Source: Lachnospiraceae bacterium UBA1818
GTDB lineage: Bacteria; Bacillota; Clostridia; Lachnospirales; Lachnospiraceae
Length of the DNA: 58,972 nucleotides
Direction: 5' to 3'
NCBI GenBank assembly: GCA_904419285.1
Contig: CAJFQZ010000014.1
Coordinates: 1-58,972, forward strand
Part shown: piece after piece, positions 36,217 through 45,021 of the stretch
Numbering within the stretch: position 1 is the first letter of the stretch
Layout of the letters: every line of letters starts with the position of its first letter
The notes under the pieces: generated by a model
What the model was told of the DNA's origin: nothing
The model's database searches: none
Seen by the model: only the letters and a program-made list of their open reading frames with translations
Translations under genes and position numbers: made by a program

Positions 36217-36405
36217 ATGCAAAAAAAAATTAGAAATAATTATATGATAGATGTTAAACTGCAGACCGTGTCAGTAAGGGATAAAGATAACTGGAACTCT
36301 TTTTCCGGTGCGTTAAAGAATAAAGGAAATAGATATTCCTCTGATGAAGTAATTGGAAAAATTAATCCAGAAATGGATAGGATAATAGGTAGGTATAAGC
36401 GTTGA
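36217..36405 (+). CDS. Small basic protein (cassette gene 3)
   Basis: A 62-residue basic protein with no membrane segment or signal peptide. ATG 36217 has a good GGAGG ribosome binding site ten bases upstream; the in-frame ATG at 36193 does not. It lies 38 bases after the protease-like gene and before the cassette terminator, with the same AT-rich composition, so it most likely belongs to the same transcription unit. It could be a regulator, substrate, inhibitor or activator of the protease; nothing in the sequence decides this. Confidence 0.55.
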   Translation: MQKKIRNNYMIDVKLQTVSVRDKDNWNSFSGALKNKGNRYSSDEVIGKINPEMDRIIGRYKR

Positions 36406-36462
36406 AACAACTTTTTGTATTTTTCATCCAAGTGCAGCAATGAATTGAAATAGTGTATACGG

Positions 36463-36490
36463 AACCCCTTGACTAATCAGGGGGTTTTTT
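36463..36490 (+). terminator. Terminator of the AT-rich cassette
   Basis: ACCCCTTGA and TCAGGGGGT arms around a short loop, followed by six T residues. Confidence 0.85.
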
Positions 36491-36525
36491 ATTATAATAA
36501 AGTCCGTATGAATTTCAAAAACAAA

Positions 36526-36833
36526 GGCAGTGACGGAGACAGTAAGAGCCGTCTGAACATCCCAGCGAGCCGGGGAAGGTGCAAGCCCGGTACAAGTAAG
36601 AAGCTTCCGAATATCACTCCTGAGCCGCAGCCCCCAAAGCATACTTGGGACAGATGCAGCATGGAAAGTAAGGGCTGACGCAGATCCCGCGTTAGAGGAT
36701 ACCATATACGAACTGAAAGTTTCTGAACACAGAAAGACAGCGTGTATAAGGACAGAGAAGTTCAAGTATGATGTAACAGGTGGTTAAAACGAGAGTATTG
36801 CTTTCGTCCTATTGCAGGACGGAAGCTTTTTTT
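36526..36833 (+). promoter_or_regulatory. T-box riboswitch, isoleucine type, upstream of ileS
   Basis: Stem I landmarks are visible (CAGCGAGCCGGGGAAGGTG with the pairing AAGCCCGG). A candidate specifier ATC (36613-36615) lies in GAATATCAC. The T-box proper is AACAGGTGGTTAAAACGAGAG (about 36775-36795), and the terminator has GCTTTCGTCCT/AGGACGGAAGC arms (36800-36826) with a T run. Uncharged tRNA-Ile binding should favour the antiterminator and turn on ileS. Confidence 0.9.
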
Positions 36834-36868
36834 ATCTGCTGATGGGGAAACGTATATCGGCAGGGCGG

Positions 36869-37006
36869 AACCTGCATGGATGATATATCCGCTGCGGACA
36901 CGCTCCCGCTCGTAGAAAAACGCAGCGGACACATAAGACCGCAAAAGACGCGGTCTAAGTGCCGGCGTTTTTCAACGGTCCTTCGCGGACATACCATCCA
37001 TGCAGG
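36869..37006 (+). repeat. Palindromic element copy 1 (inverted relative to copy 2)
   Basis: Nested stems: CCTGCATGGATG/CATCCATGCAGG outside, GAAAAACGC/GCGTTTTTC (36915-36923, 36965-36973), and AGACCGC/GCGGTCT (36936-36942, 36950-36956). Its reverse complement aligns over about 100 bases with copy 2 at 37156-37296, including the 14-base block AAACGCCGGCACTT. Further imperfect complementarity extends outwards to about 36835 and 37041. Confidence 0.75.
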
Positions 37007-37060
37007 CTCCCCGAAGCCGGAAGGTTTCCTCTGATAGCAGATGAAAAAAGACTGCCGTGA

Positions 37061-37113
37061 GGAGAGTTCGGATCAGAAGCGCGATGGCGCCCCTGAAGAT
37101 TTGAAAACTCTCC
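37061..37113 (+). other. Hairpin between the two palindromic copies
   Basis: GGAGAGTT (37061-37068) pairs with AACTCTCC (37106-37113), with an inner TCAG/CTGA and GCGC/GCGC stem. With its neighbours it makes almost the whole ileS leader structured. Confidence 0.5.
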
Positions 37114-37155
37114 CGGCTGCAACCCGAAACTATGATTCAGGCTCCCGTTCTGGAA

Positions 37156-37296
37156 GGCCCGTGTGCAGCTATATGCCGATGAAGGGCCGTAATGAAACGC
37201 CGGCACTTGGGCTGCGTATTTTGCAGCCCTATGTACCGCTGCGTTTCATTCCGAACGAGAGTGTGCCCGCCATCGGCATATAGCTGCGCGCGGGCC
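37156..37296 (+). repeat. Palindromic element copy 2, directly before the ileS ribosome binding site
   Basis: The outer stem is 26 bases long (37156-37181 with 37271-37296); its only non-Watson-Crick positions are U-G wobbles if transcribed. Inner stems are AATGAAACGC/GCGTTTCATT (37191-37200, 37241-37250) and GGGCTGC/GCAGCCC (37209-37215, 37223-37229). Compared with copy 1, both inner stems have changed on both sides while keeping pairing. Confidence 0.8.
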
Positions 37297-37317
37297 CAGC
37301 AGAAAGGAAAAATCAAC

Positions 37318-40300
37318 ATGTACAAGAAAGTATCCACGGATATGAATTTTGTCGGCCGTGAGAAAGAGGTCGAGAAATTCTGGGAAGAAAACCACATCTT
37401 CGAGAAGAGCATCGAAGAGAGAGAGGGATGTCCTGAGTACATTTTTTACGACGGACCTCCGACAGCAAACGGAAAACCGCATATCGGACACGTGCTTACC
37501 CGAGTGATCAAGGATATGATCCCGAGATACCGCACGATGAAGGGATATATGGTGCCGAGAAAAGCCGGATGGGACACACATGGTCTCCCGGTAGAACTGG
37601 AGGTCGAGAAGGAACTCGGCCTGGACGGAAAGGATCAGATCGAGGAATACGGTCTGGAGCCGTTTATCGACAAATGTAAGGAAAGTGTATGGAAATACAA
37701 AGGAATGTGGGAGGATTTCTCCGCAACCGTCGGCTTCTGGGCTGATATGGAGCATCCTTATGTAACATACCACAACAGCTTTATCGAGTCCGAATGGTGG
37801 GCGTTAAAGCAGATCTGGGACAAAGGTCTGCTCTACAAGGGATTTAAGATCGTGCCCTACTGCCCGCGCTGCGGTACGCCGCTGTCCGCGCAGGAAGTGG
37901 CTCAGGGCTACAAGGATGTAAAAGAGCGCTCGGCAGTCGTGAGATTTAAGGTGAAAGACGAGGACGCATACATCCTTGCATGGACCACTACGCCGTGGAC
38001 GCTGCCGTCCAACCTCGCGCTCTGTGTGAACCCGAACGAGGATTACGCGAAAGTAAAGGCAGCAGACGGATATACCTACTATATGGCGTGCGCGCTGCTT
38101 GACACAGTTCTCGGAAAACTGGGCGAAGAAGGAAAACCGGCATACGAAGTTCTGGAGACGTACAAAGGAACAGAGCTGGAAGGCAAGGAATATGAGCCGC
38201 TCTACCAGTGCGCAGCAGACGCAGCGGCAAAGCAGAACAAGAAAGCATTCTATGTGACATGTGATACCTATGTTACTCTGACAGATGGTACCGGAGTGGT
38301 ACACATCGCTCCGGCATTCGGTGAAGATGATGCGAATGTAGGAAGAAAATATGATCTTCCGTTCGTACAGCTTGTCGATGAAAAAGGAAACATGGCGGAA
38401 TCCACGCCGTTTGCAGGATTATTTGTAAAGAAAGCTGATCCGGAGGTATTAAAGGATCTGGATGCGAGGGGGCTGCTCTTCGACGCGCCGAAGTTCGAGC
38501 ACAGCTATCCGCACTGCTGGAGATGCGACACACCGCTTATTTACTATGCGCGCGAGTCCTGGTTCATCAAGATGACGGCGGTAAGGGACGACCTGATCGC
38601 AAACAACAATACGATCAACTGGATCCCGGAGAGCATTGGAAAAGGCCGTTTCGGCGACTGGATCGAGAATGTTCAGGACTGGGGCATCAGCCGCAACCGT
38701 TACTGGGGTACTCCGCTCAACATCTGGGAGTGCGAGTGCGGACACATGCACTCCATCGGAAGTATCGCAGAGCTGAAAGAGATGTCCGAGAACTGCCCGG
38801 ACGACATCGAGCTGCACCGTCCGTACATTGATGCAGTGACCATCAAGTGCCCGAAGTGCGGCAGAGAGATGCACCGCGTGCCGGAAGTGATCGACTGCTG
38901 GTTTGACAGCGGATCCATGCCGTTTGCCCAGCACCACTATCCATTTGAGAATAAGGATCTGTTTGAAGAGCAGTTCCCGGCGGATTTCATTTCCGAGGCG
39001 GTGGACCAGACAAGAGGATGGTTCTATTCCCTGCTGGCGATCTCCACGCTGATCTTCAACAAGGCGCCGTACAAGAATGTCATCGTCCTGGGACATGTAC
39101 AGGATGAGAATGGACAGAAGATGAGCAAGTCCAAGGGGAATGCGGTCGATCCGTTCGACGCCCTGGAAAAATACGGGGCTGACGCGATCCGCTGGTACTT
39201 TTATATCAACAGCGCTCCCTGGCTGCCGAACCGTTTCCACGGCAAGGCTGTGACAGAGGGACAGCGCAAGTTCATGGGTACGCTGTGGAATACTTATGCA
39301 TTTTTCGTGCTCTATGCGAATATTGATGAGTTTGACGCCACAAAATATGAGCTGGAATATGACAAACTTTCGGTTATGGATAAGTGGCTCCTGTCCAAGA
39401 TGAACACCATGGTAAAAGATGTGGATAACAATCTGGCAAATTACCGGATCCCGGAAGCGGCGCGCGCGCTGCAGGAATTCGTTGATGACATGAGCAACTG
39501 GTATGTCAGAAGAAGCCGCGAGCGTTTCTGGGCAAAGGGAATGGAGCAGGATAAGATCAACGCATATATGACGCTGTACACAGCTCTCGTGACCGTCTCC
39601 AAGGCGGCGGCTCCGATGATCCCGTTCATGACAGAGGAGATCTATCAGAACCTTGTGCGCAGTATCGATTCAGCCGCTCCGGAGAGTATCCATCTGTGCA
39701 TGTTCCCGGAAGTGCATGAGGAACAGATCGATCCGGAACTGGAAGAGAACATGGAACATGTCCTGAAACTTGTCGTTATGGGACGTGCCTGCAGAAATAC
39801 TTCCAATATCAAGAACCGCCAGCCGATCGGCCAGATGTTTGTGAAGGCAGGATTCAGCCTTCCGGAATTCTATCAGGAGATCGTAGCTGATGAACTGAAT
39901 GTTAAGAATATTAAATTTACCGATGATGTAAGAGATTTTACTTCATACACATTTAAACCGCAGTTAAAGACAGTCGGTCCGAAATATGGTAAAATGTTAG
40001 GCGGCATTAAAGCTGCTCTTGACAATGTGGATGGAAATGCAGCGATGGATGAGGTCAATGAGACCGGAGCCCTCAAACTGGACGTAAACGGACAGGAGAT
40101 CACACTTTTCAGAGAGGATCTTCTGATCGATACCGCACAGATTGAAGGATATGTTTCAGAAAATGACAACGGCATCACTGTCGTACTTGATACGAATCTG
40201 ACAGAAGAACTTCTGGAGGAAGGTTTCGTCCGTGAGATCATCAGCAAGATCCAGACCATGAGAAAGGAAGTGGATTTTGAAGTTATGGACAGGATCCGCG

Positions 40301-40473
40301 TGACTTATGACGGAACGGAGAAAGCTGAGAGGATCTTTGAAAAATACAGCACTGTGATCAGCGGCGAAGTATTGGCTGACAGTCTTGTAAAAGCACAGGC
40401 GGCCGGCTATGTAAAGGAGTGGAAGATCAACGGTGAAGCGGTTACAATGGGTGTTGAAAAGGAAGGAAAATAA
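37318..40473 (+). CDS. ileS: Isoleucyl-tRNA synthetase
   Basis: A 1,051-residue class I synthetase that charges tRNA-Ile. The signature motifs are His55-Ile-Gly-His58 in GKPHIGH and Lys601-Met-Ser-Lys-Ser605 in KMSKSKGN. The editing domain (TTTPWTLPSNLALCVNP) lies near 220-240, a Cys cluster CPRCGTPLS near 180, and the anticodon-binding domain after 690. GKPHIGH and KMSKSKGN match the eukaryote-like IleS2 clade, which also includes mupirocin-resistant enzymes, so low natural mupirocin sensitivity is possible. ATG 37318 follows AGAAAGGA; an upstream in-frame extension runs through the palindromic element and is rejected. It is controlled by the T-box and lies four bases before the phosphorylase gene. 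Confidence 0.95.
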   Translation: MYKKVSTDMNFVGREKEVEKFWEENHIFEKSIEEREGCPEYIFYDGPPTANGKPHIGHVLTRVIKDMIPRYRTMKGYMVPRKAGWDTHGLPVELEVEKELGLDGKDQIEEYGLEPFIDKCKESVWKYKGMWEDFSATVGFWADMEHPYVTYHNSFIESEWWALKQIWDKGLLYKGFKIVPYCPRCGTPLSAQEVAQGYKDVKERSAVVRFKVKDEDAYILAWTTTPWTLPSNLALCVNPNEDYAKVKAADGYTYYMACALLDTVLGKLGEEGKPAYEVLETYKGTELEGKEYEPLYQCAADAAAKQNKKAFYVTCDTYVTLTDGTGVVHIAPAFGEDDANVGRKYDLPFVQLVDEKGNMAESTPFAGLFVKKADPEVLKDLDARGLLFDAPKFEHSYPHCWRCDTPLIYYARESWFIKMTAVRDDLIANNNTINWIPESIGKGRFGDWIENVQDWGISRNRYWGTPLNIWECECGHMHSIGSIAELKEMSENCPDDIELHRPYIDAVTIKCPKCGREMHRVPEVIDCWFDSGSMPFAQHHYPFENKDLFEEQFPADFISEAVDQTRGWFYSLLAISTLIFNKAPYKNVIVLGHVQDENGQKMSKSKGNAVDPFDALEKYGADAIRWYFYINSAPWLPNRFHGKAVTEGQRKFMGTLWNTYAFFVLYANIDEFDATKYELEYDKLSVMDKWLLSKMNTMVKDVDNNLANYRIPEAARALQEFVDDMSNWYVRRSRERFWAKGMEQDKINAYMTLYTALVTVSKAAAPMIPFMTEEIYQNLVRSIDSAAPESIHLCMFPEVHEEQIDPELEENMEHVLKLVVMGRACRNTSNIKNRQPIGQMFVKAGFSLPEFYQEIVADELNVKNIKFTDDVRDFTSYTFKPQLKTVGPKYGKMLGGIKAALDNVDGNAAMDEVNETGALKLDVNGQEITLFREDLLIDTAQIEGYVSENDNGITVVLDTNLTEELLEEGFVREIISKIQTMRKEVDFEVMDRIRVTYDGTEKAERIFEKYSTVISGEVLADSLVKAQAAGYVKEWKINGEAVTMGVEKEGK

Positions 40474-40477
40474 AACG

Positions 40478-42952
40478 ATGTTCAGCAAAAGATTTGAGAA
40501 AGAAACATTTAAAGAAACAGTAAAGGATAATGTAAGGGCTCTTTACAGAAAGACGATCGAGGAGGCTACTCCGCAGCAGATTTTTCAGGCGGTGTCCTAC
40601 GCAGTCAAAGACGTTATCTTTGACGACTGGTTTGCGACCCAGAAAGCATATGATGAAGCAGATGCAAAGACGGTGTATTACATGTCCATGGAATTCCTGA
40701 TGGGGCGTGCCCTGGGCAATAACCTGATCAACATGACAGTCTACAAAGAAGTGAAAGAGGCGCTCGATGAAATGGGACTCGACCTGAATGTGATCGAGGA
40801 CCAGGAGCCGGACGCAGCGCTTGGAAACGGAGGTCTCGGAAGACTTGCGGCGTGCTTCCTTGATTCCCTTGCTACACTCAATTACCCGGCATACGGCTGC
40901 GGTATCCGCTACCGCTATGGTATGTTCAAGCAGAAGATCGAGAACGGCTACCAGGTAGAGGTTCCGGATAACTGGCTGAAGGAAGGCAATCCGTTTGAGC
41001 TCCGCAGAGAAGAGTATGCAAAGGAAGTCCGCTTCGGAGGAAATATCCGCTTTGAGAAAGATCCGGAGACAGGAAAAGATAAATTTATTCAGGAAAACTA
41101 TGAGTCAGTCCTGGCGATCCCGTACGATATGCCGATCGTAGGATATGGCAATCACGTAGTAAACACACTGCGCGTGTGGGATGCAAAGGCGATCACAGAC
41201 TTTAAGCTTGATGAGTTTGACAGAGGAAATTATCACAAGGCAGTAGAGCAGGAGAACCTTGCAAAGCTGATCGTAGACGTTCTTTATCCGAACGACAATC
41301 ATTATTCGGGAAAAGAGCTCCGTCTGAAACAGCAGTATTTCTTTGTGTCAGCCAGCCTGCAGGCGCTGATCGCAAAATATAAGAAAAAGCACAGCGATAT
41401 CCGCAAACTGTACGAGAAAGTCGTTATCCAGATGAATGATACCCATCCGACAGTGGCTGTTCCGGAGCTGATGCGTCTTCTGATCGACCAGGAAGGCTTA
41501 AGCTGGGAAGAGGCATGGGATGTTACGACAAAGACATGTGCTTACACGAACCACACGATCATGGCAGAAGCTCTTGAGAAATGGCCGATCGACCTGTTCT
41601 CCAAGCTTCTCCCGCGTATCTACCAGATCGTGCAGGAGATCGACCGCCGCTTCCTCATTAAAGTACGCGAGATGTATCCGGGCAATGAGGAGAAAGTCAA
41701 GAAGATGGCGATCCTCATGGACGGCCAGGTGCGCATGGCGAATATGGCGATCATCGCAGGCTTCTCTGTAAACGGTGTTGCCAAGCTCCACACAGAGATC
41801 CTGAAGCACCAGGAGCTGAAAGACTTTTATGAGATGATGCCGGAGAAGTTCAATAACAAGACGAACGGTATCACACAGAGACGTTTCCTGGCTCACGGCA
41901 ACCCGCTGCTGGCGGACTGGATCACAGACAAGATCGGCGACGGCTGGATCACGGATCTGTCCCAGATCGCGAAGCTGAAACCGTATGTCGACGATGAAAA
42001 CGCGAGACGTGAATTCATGGACATCAAGTACAAGAACAAAGTGCGTCTTGCCAAATATATCAAAGAGCATAACGGTATCGACGTGGATCCGAGATCGATC
42101 TTTGATGTACAGGTAAAACGTCTGCATGAATATAAGCGTCAGCTGCTGAATATCCTGCATATCATGTATCTGTACAATCAGATCAAAGAACATCCGGAGA
42201 TGTCCTTCTATCCGCGGACATTTATCTTCGGAGCAAAGGCGGCAGCAGGATACCTGAGAGCGAAAGAGACGATCAAGCTGATCAACTCTGTTGCGGAAGT
42301 GGTGAACAATGACAGAAGCATCAATGGAAAACTGAAGGTTGTCTTTATCGAGGACTATCGTGTATCCAACGGAGAGATCATCTTTGCGGCTGCTGATGTC
42401 AGCGAGCAGATTTCCACTGCATCCAAGGAGGCTTCAGGTACAGGAAACATGAAGTTCATGCTCAATGGCGCGCCGACACTGGGAACCATGGACGGTGCAA
42501 ATGTGGAGATCGTTCAGGAAGTCGGCGAGGAGAATGCATTTATCTTCGGACTGAGTTCAGAGGAAGTCATCAACTACGAGAACAACGGCGGATACAATCC
42601 GCAGGATATCTACTTTAACGACTGGGAGCTCAAGAGAGTTGTGGATCAGCTTATGGACGGAACATATTCTCACGGCGATCACAATATGTACAAGAACCTG
42701 TACAACTCTCTGCTCAATACGCAGAGCACAGACAGAGCGGATATGTATTTCATCCTGAAAGATTTCCGTTCCTACGCTGACGCTCAGAAGAGAGTGGAGG
42801 AAGCATACAGAGACCAGAACAGATGGTCAAGGATGGCGATGATGCAGACTGCATGCAGCGGCAAATTCTCATCAGACAGAACGATCGAGGAGTATGTAAG
42901 AGATATCTGGCATCTGAAAAAGGTGACAGTTCATTCATACGAGGAAGAATAG
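40478..42952 (+). CDS. glgP: Glycogen / alpha-glucan phosphorylase
   Basis: An 824-residue GT35 enzyme that releases glucose 1-phosphate from glycogen or maltodextrins; the product feeds the phosphoglucomutase elsewhere in the window. The PLP lysine is Lys659 in GTGNMKFMLNG, and the ALGNGGLGRLAAC segment of the active site lies near residues 118-130. ATG 40478 lies five bases after the ileS stop, with AAGGAAGGAAAA as ribosome binding site; a longer frame inside ileS is rejected. Lying in the ileS transcript, its expression may also follow isoleucine charging through the T-box unless an internal promoter exists. Confidence 0.94.
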   Translation: MFSKRFEKETFKETVKDNVRALYRKTIEEATPQQIFQAVSYAVKDVIFDDWFATQKAYDEADAKTVYYMSMEFLMGRALGNNLINMTVYKEVKEALDEMGLDLNVIEDQEPDAALGNGGLGRLAACFLDSLATLNYPAYGCGIRYRYGMFKQKIENGYQVEVPDNWLKEGNPFELRREEYAKEVRFGGNIRFEKDPETGKDKFIQENYESVLAIPYDMPIVGYGNHVVNTLRVWDAKAITDFKLDEFDRGNYHKAVEQENLAKLIVDVLYPNDNHYSGKELRLKQQYFFVSASLQALIAKYKKKHSDIRKLYEKVVIQMNDTHPTVAVPELMRLLIDQEGLSWEEAWDVTTKTCAYTNHTIMAEALEKWPIDLFSKLLPRIYQIVQEIDRRFLIKVREMYPGNEEKVKKMAILMDGQVRMANMAIIAGFSVNGVAKLHTEILKHQELKDFYEMMPEKFNNKTNGITQRRFLAHGNPLLADWITDKIGDGWITDLSQIAKLKPYVDDENARREFMDIKYKNKVRLAKYIKEHNGIDVDPRSIFDVQVKRLHEYKRQLLNILHIMYLYNQIKEHPEMSFYPRTFIFGAKAAAGYLRAKETIKLINSVAEVVNNDRSINGKLKVVFIEDYRVSNGEIIFAAADVSEQISTASKEASGTGNMKFMLNGAPTLGTMDGANVEIVQEVGEENAFIFGLSSEEVINYENNGGYNPQDIYFNDWELKRVVDQLMDGTYSHGDHNMYKNLYNSLLNTQSTDRADMYFILKDFRSYADAQKRVEEAYRDQNRWSRMAMMQTACSGKFSSDRTIEEYVRDIWHLKKVTVHSYEEE

Positions 42953-42961
42953 GAGGATATT

Positions 42962-43903
42962 ATGAGATACGGTTATGATTATGGTTACAGCTACGGTATT
43001 TCAGATTCCGTTTTTGCGGCTCTTATGTCCATCTACCTGATCATATTCATGGTGGCTCTGATCTTCTGGATCGTTGAATATGTATTCTACGGGATCGGTT
43101 TATATACGATCGCCAGAAGAATGGGGAAAAATTATCCGTGGCTGGCATTTATCCCGTTTGCAAGAAAATATCTTCACGGCGAGCTTGCGGAGACGATCGA
43201 GTTAAAGACAAGAAAGATCAAAAATCCGGGAATATGGAAACTGGTGCTCCCGATCATAGCAGGAGTTGTGGCTTCGATTTTTATGATCATTTTTATGCTG
43301 CTCCTCGGTGTTGGCACGTTTATGGGAATCAGCGCCTACGGATATGGAATCAGCGGAGGAGTGATCCTCTCTGCGGTAGTGCTTATCATTATCCTGGCCG
43401 TTGCAGTGATGCTGTATGAAGCGGTTTACAGAGCGCTGTGTGTATTGATCAATGTCAGGATCTATGAAAGATTCACCGTTCATAATATGGGAATCGCACA
43501 TGCAGTACTTTCTGCACTTGTTCCGCTTTACGAAGCGTTCTGCCTGTTCCTGATGAGGAATAAGGAGTTCAATCCGGGAATGGGGCCGAAGCTGACGCCT
43601 CCGCCGGCACCGATGCCGCCTGTCTATCCGACAGCTCCGGTTCAGCCTGCAGGAGAACAGAAGGATCCTCTGGTACAGCCTGCGGATCCAGGTACAGCCT
43701 CGGAGGAATCATGGAGCCCGGAGGCAGACACCGCCGGGACGCCGGTTCAGCCGGAGCCGGCAGCAGCCGGGGCGGAGCGCCCTGAGCCTTCAGCCTCTCC
43801 GGAGAGCAGTATGGCGGCGGAAGGATCTTCCGAACCCGAAGCAGGATCTGTTCAGCCGGAGACAGCAGTTCCGGATCAGGAGAAGAATGACAATATGTTC
43901 TAG
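42962..43903 (+). CDS. Multi-pass membrane protein with Pro/Glu-rich tail
   Basis: A 313-residue protein with an N-terminal Tyr/Gly-rich start (MRYGYDYGYSYG), four or five transmembrane helices (about 15-45, 95-125, 130-160, and weaker segments around 175-200), and a disordered C-terminal 100 residues dominated by Pro, Ala, Glu and Gln. No family is recognised. It begins nine bases after the phosphorylase stop with AGGAGG as ribosome binding site, so it is co-transcribed. The composition of the tail suggests a flexible cytoplasmic or surface-exposed extension. Confidence 0.72.
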   Translation: MRYGYDYGYSYGISDSVFAALMSIYLIIFMVALIFWIVEYVFYGIGLYTIARRMGKNYPWLAFIPFARKYLHGELAETIELKTRKIKNPGIWKLVLPIIAGVVASIFMIIFMLLLGVGTFMGISAYGYGISGGVILSAVVLIIILAVAVMLYEAVYRALCVLINVRIYERFTVHNMGIAHAVLSALVPLYEAFCLFLMRNKEFNPGMGPKLTPPPAPMPPVYPTAPVQPAGEQKDPLVQPADPGTASEESWSPEADTAGTPVQPEPAAAGAERPEPSASPESSMAAEGSSEPEAGSVQPETAVPDQEKNDNMF

Positions 43904-43910
43904 AATACAG

Positions 43911-43946
43911 CAGCCCTTCATACAATAGAGTATGGAGGGCTGTTTT
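43911..43946 (+). terminator. Terminator hairpin that also contains the spoIID ribosome binding site
   Basis: CAGCCCTTCATA (43911-43922) pairs with TATGGAGGGCTG (43931-43942), followed by TTTT. GGAGGG in the second arm is the only Shine-Dalgarno sequence for the gene starting at 43948. Confidence 0.8.
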
Positions 43947-43947
43947 C

Positions 43948-44934
43948 ATGAGACGGTATTATATCAGGCAGAAAATGAAGTCACTCGGTGCCTTTCTCAT
44001 CATACTGATCCTGTTTCCGTACATAGTCTCTGTGTTTGTAAACGGAACGGATATCAGAGCCGGAAGCGACGGCTCCCCGCATGTGAAGGTCAGGACGGCC
44101 GGGGCGGGGGGAGAAGAAACTGTCGTGGAACTCGGATGGAACGAATACCTGGCGGGGATACTTGCGCGGGAGATGCCGGAGGACTATGAGACAGAAGCCA
44201 TGAAGGCGCAGGCGGTCCTTATCAGGACCAGTCTTTATCAGTCTTTGGAGAATTCGGAGGACAAGATATTGTCCGAGGAATATATGCCGAGAAGCGCAAT
44301 GGAGAAGAAATGGAATCTCTCGGAATATAAAAAATATTACCGGAAATATCTCAGCGCCGTGGAAGAGACGGACGATATGGTGCTCTTCTACGGAGATACC
44401 TATGCCTGGACGCCGTTCCATCAGTCCAGCAGCGGTATGACCCGCAGCGCGGAGGAAGTCACAGGAAGCAGTGATTATCCGTATCTTGCGGTCAGAGAAT
44501 GCCCGCTGGACAAGGAGGCTGACAATGAGATCCAGGTGTTTGAATTTGAGTACAGGGAGATACAGAATCTTTGCCGGGAGTTTCTTGTGGCGGAGGAGGG
44601 AAAAGAGGCGGCAGAGACAGGATATTCTTTTTCGGACTTTGAGATCCAGAGCTATGATTCGGCGGGATATGTAAAGAGTATGAGGATCGGTGAAACTGTA
44701 TGCACGGGAGATCGGTTCCGCGATGCCCTTTCCCTTCCGTCAAGCTGCTTTTCTTTCAGTGAGAGTGAAAAAGGGCTGGTGGTCACTGTCACGGGAAACG
44801 GCCATGGTCTGGGAATGAGCCAGTGGACTGCCAATGAAATGGCAAAAGAGGGAAATACCTGCGAAGAGATCCTTCAGTTCTTCTTTGAGGGAACAACGGT
44901 GAACCGGGAAATTCAGGAGACAGACCTTCTCTGA
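43948..44934 (+). CDS. spoIID: SpoIID/LytB-domain protein, stage II sporulation protein D
   Basis: A 328-residue membrane-anchored protein (helix at about 14-33). The SpoIID domain follows, with the conserved segment EYLAGILAREMPEDYETEAMKAQAVLIRT near 67-95, the FHQSSSGMTRSAEEV region near 150-165 and the C-terminal GHGLGMSQWTANEMA. SpoIID is a lytic transglycosylase that degrades peptidoglycan during forespore engulfment. The EMP and SSG motifs of active enzymes are present. The next gene is a SpoIIQ-like protein, which fits an engulfment pair. Translation depends on a Shine-Dalgarno inside the hairpin at 43911-43946. Confidence 0.88.
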   Translation: MRRYYIRQKMKSLGAFLIILILFPYIVSVFVNGTDIRAGSDGSPHVKVRTAGAGGEETVVELGWNEYLAGILAREMPEDYETEAMKAQAVLIRTSLYQSLENSEDKILSEEYMPRSAMEKKWNLSEYKKYYRKYLSAVEETDDMVLFYGDTYAWTPFHQSSSGMTRSAEEVTGSSDYPYLAVRECPLDKEADNEIQVFEFEYREIQNLCREFLVAEEGKEAAETGYSFSDFEIQSYDSAGYVKSMRIGETVCTGDRFRDALSLPSSCFSFSESEKGLVVTVTGNGHGLGMSQWTANEMAKEGNTCEEILQFFFEGTTVNREIQETDLL

Positions 44935-45021
44935 ACAGCTGCAGAGAAAGAATTGTTATATTTTTTGAAAACAGAATAAGCTGTCTGCTTTCTGGCAAAA
45001 ATATAGCCAGAGGTGATGATT

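Noticed and set aside
37192-37317. Extended N-terminus for IleS
   Set aside because: It lies within the palindromic element, and the normal IleS start with its own ribosome binding site is at 37318.
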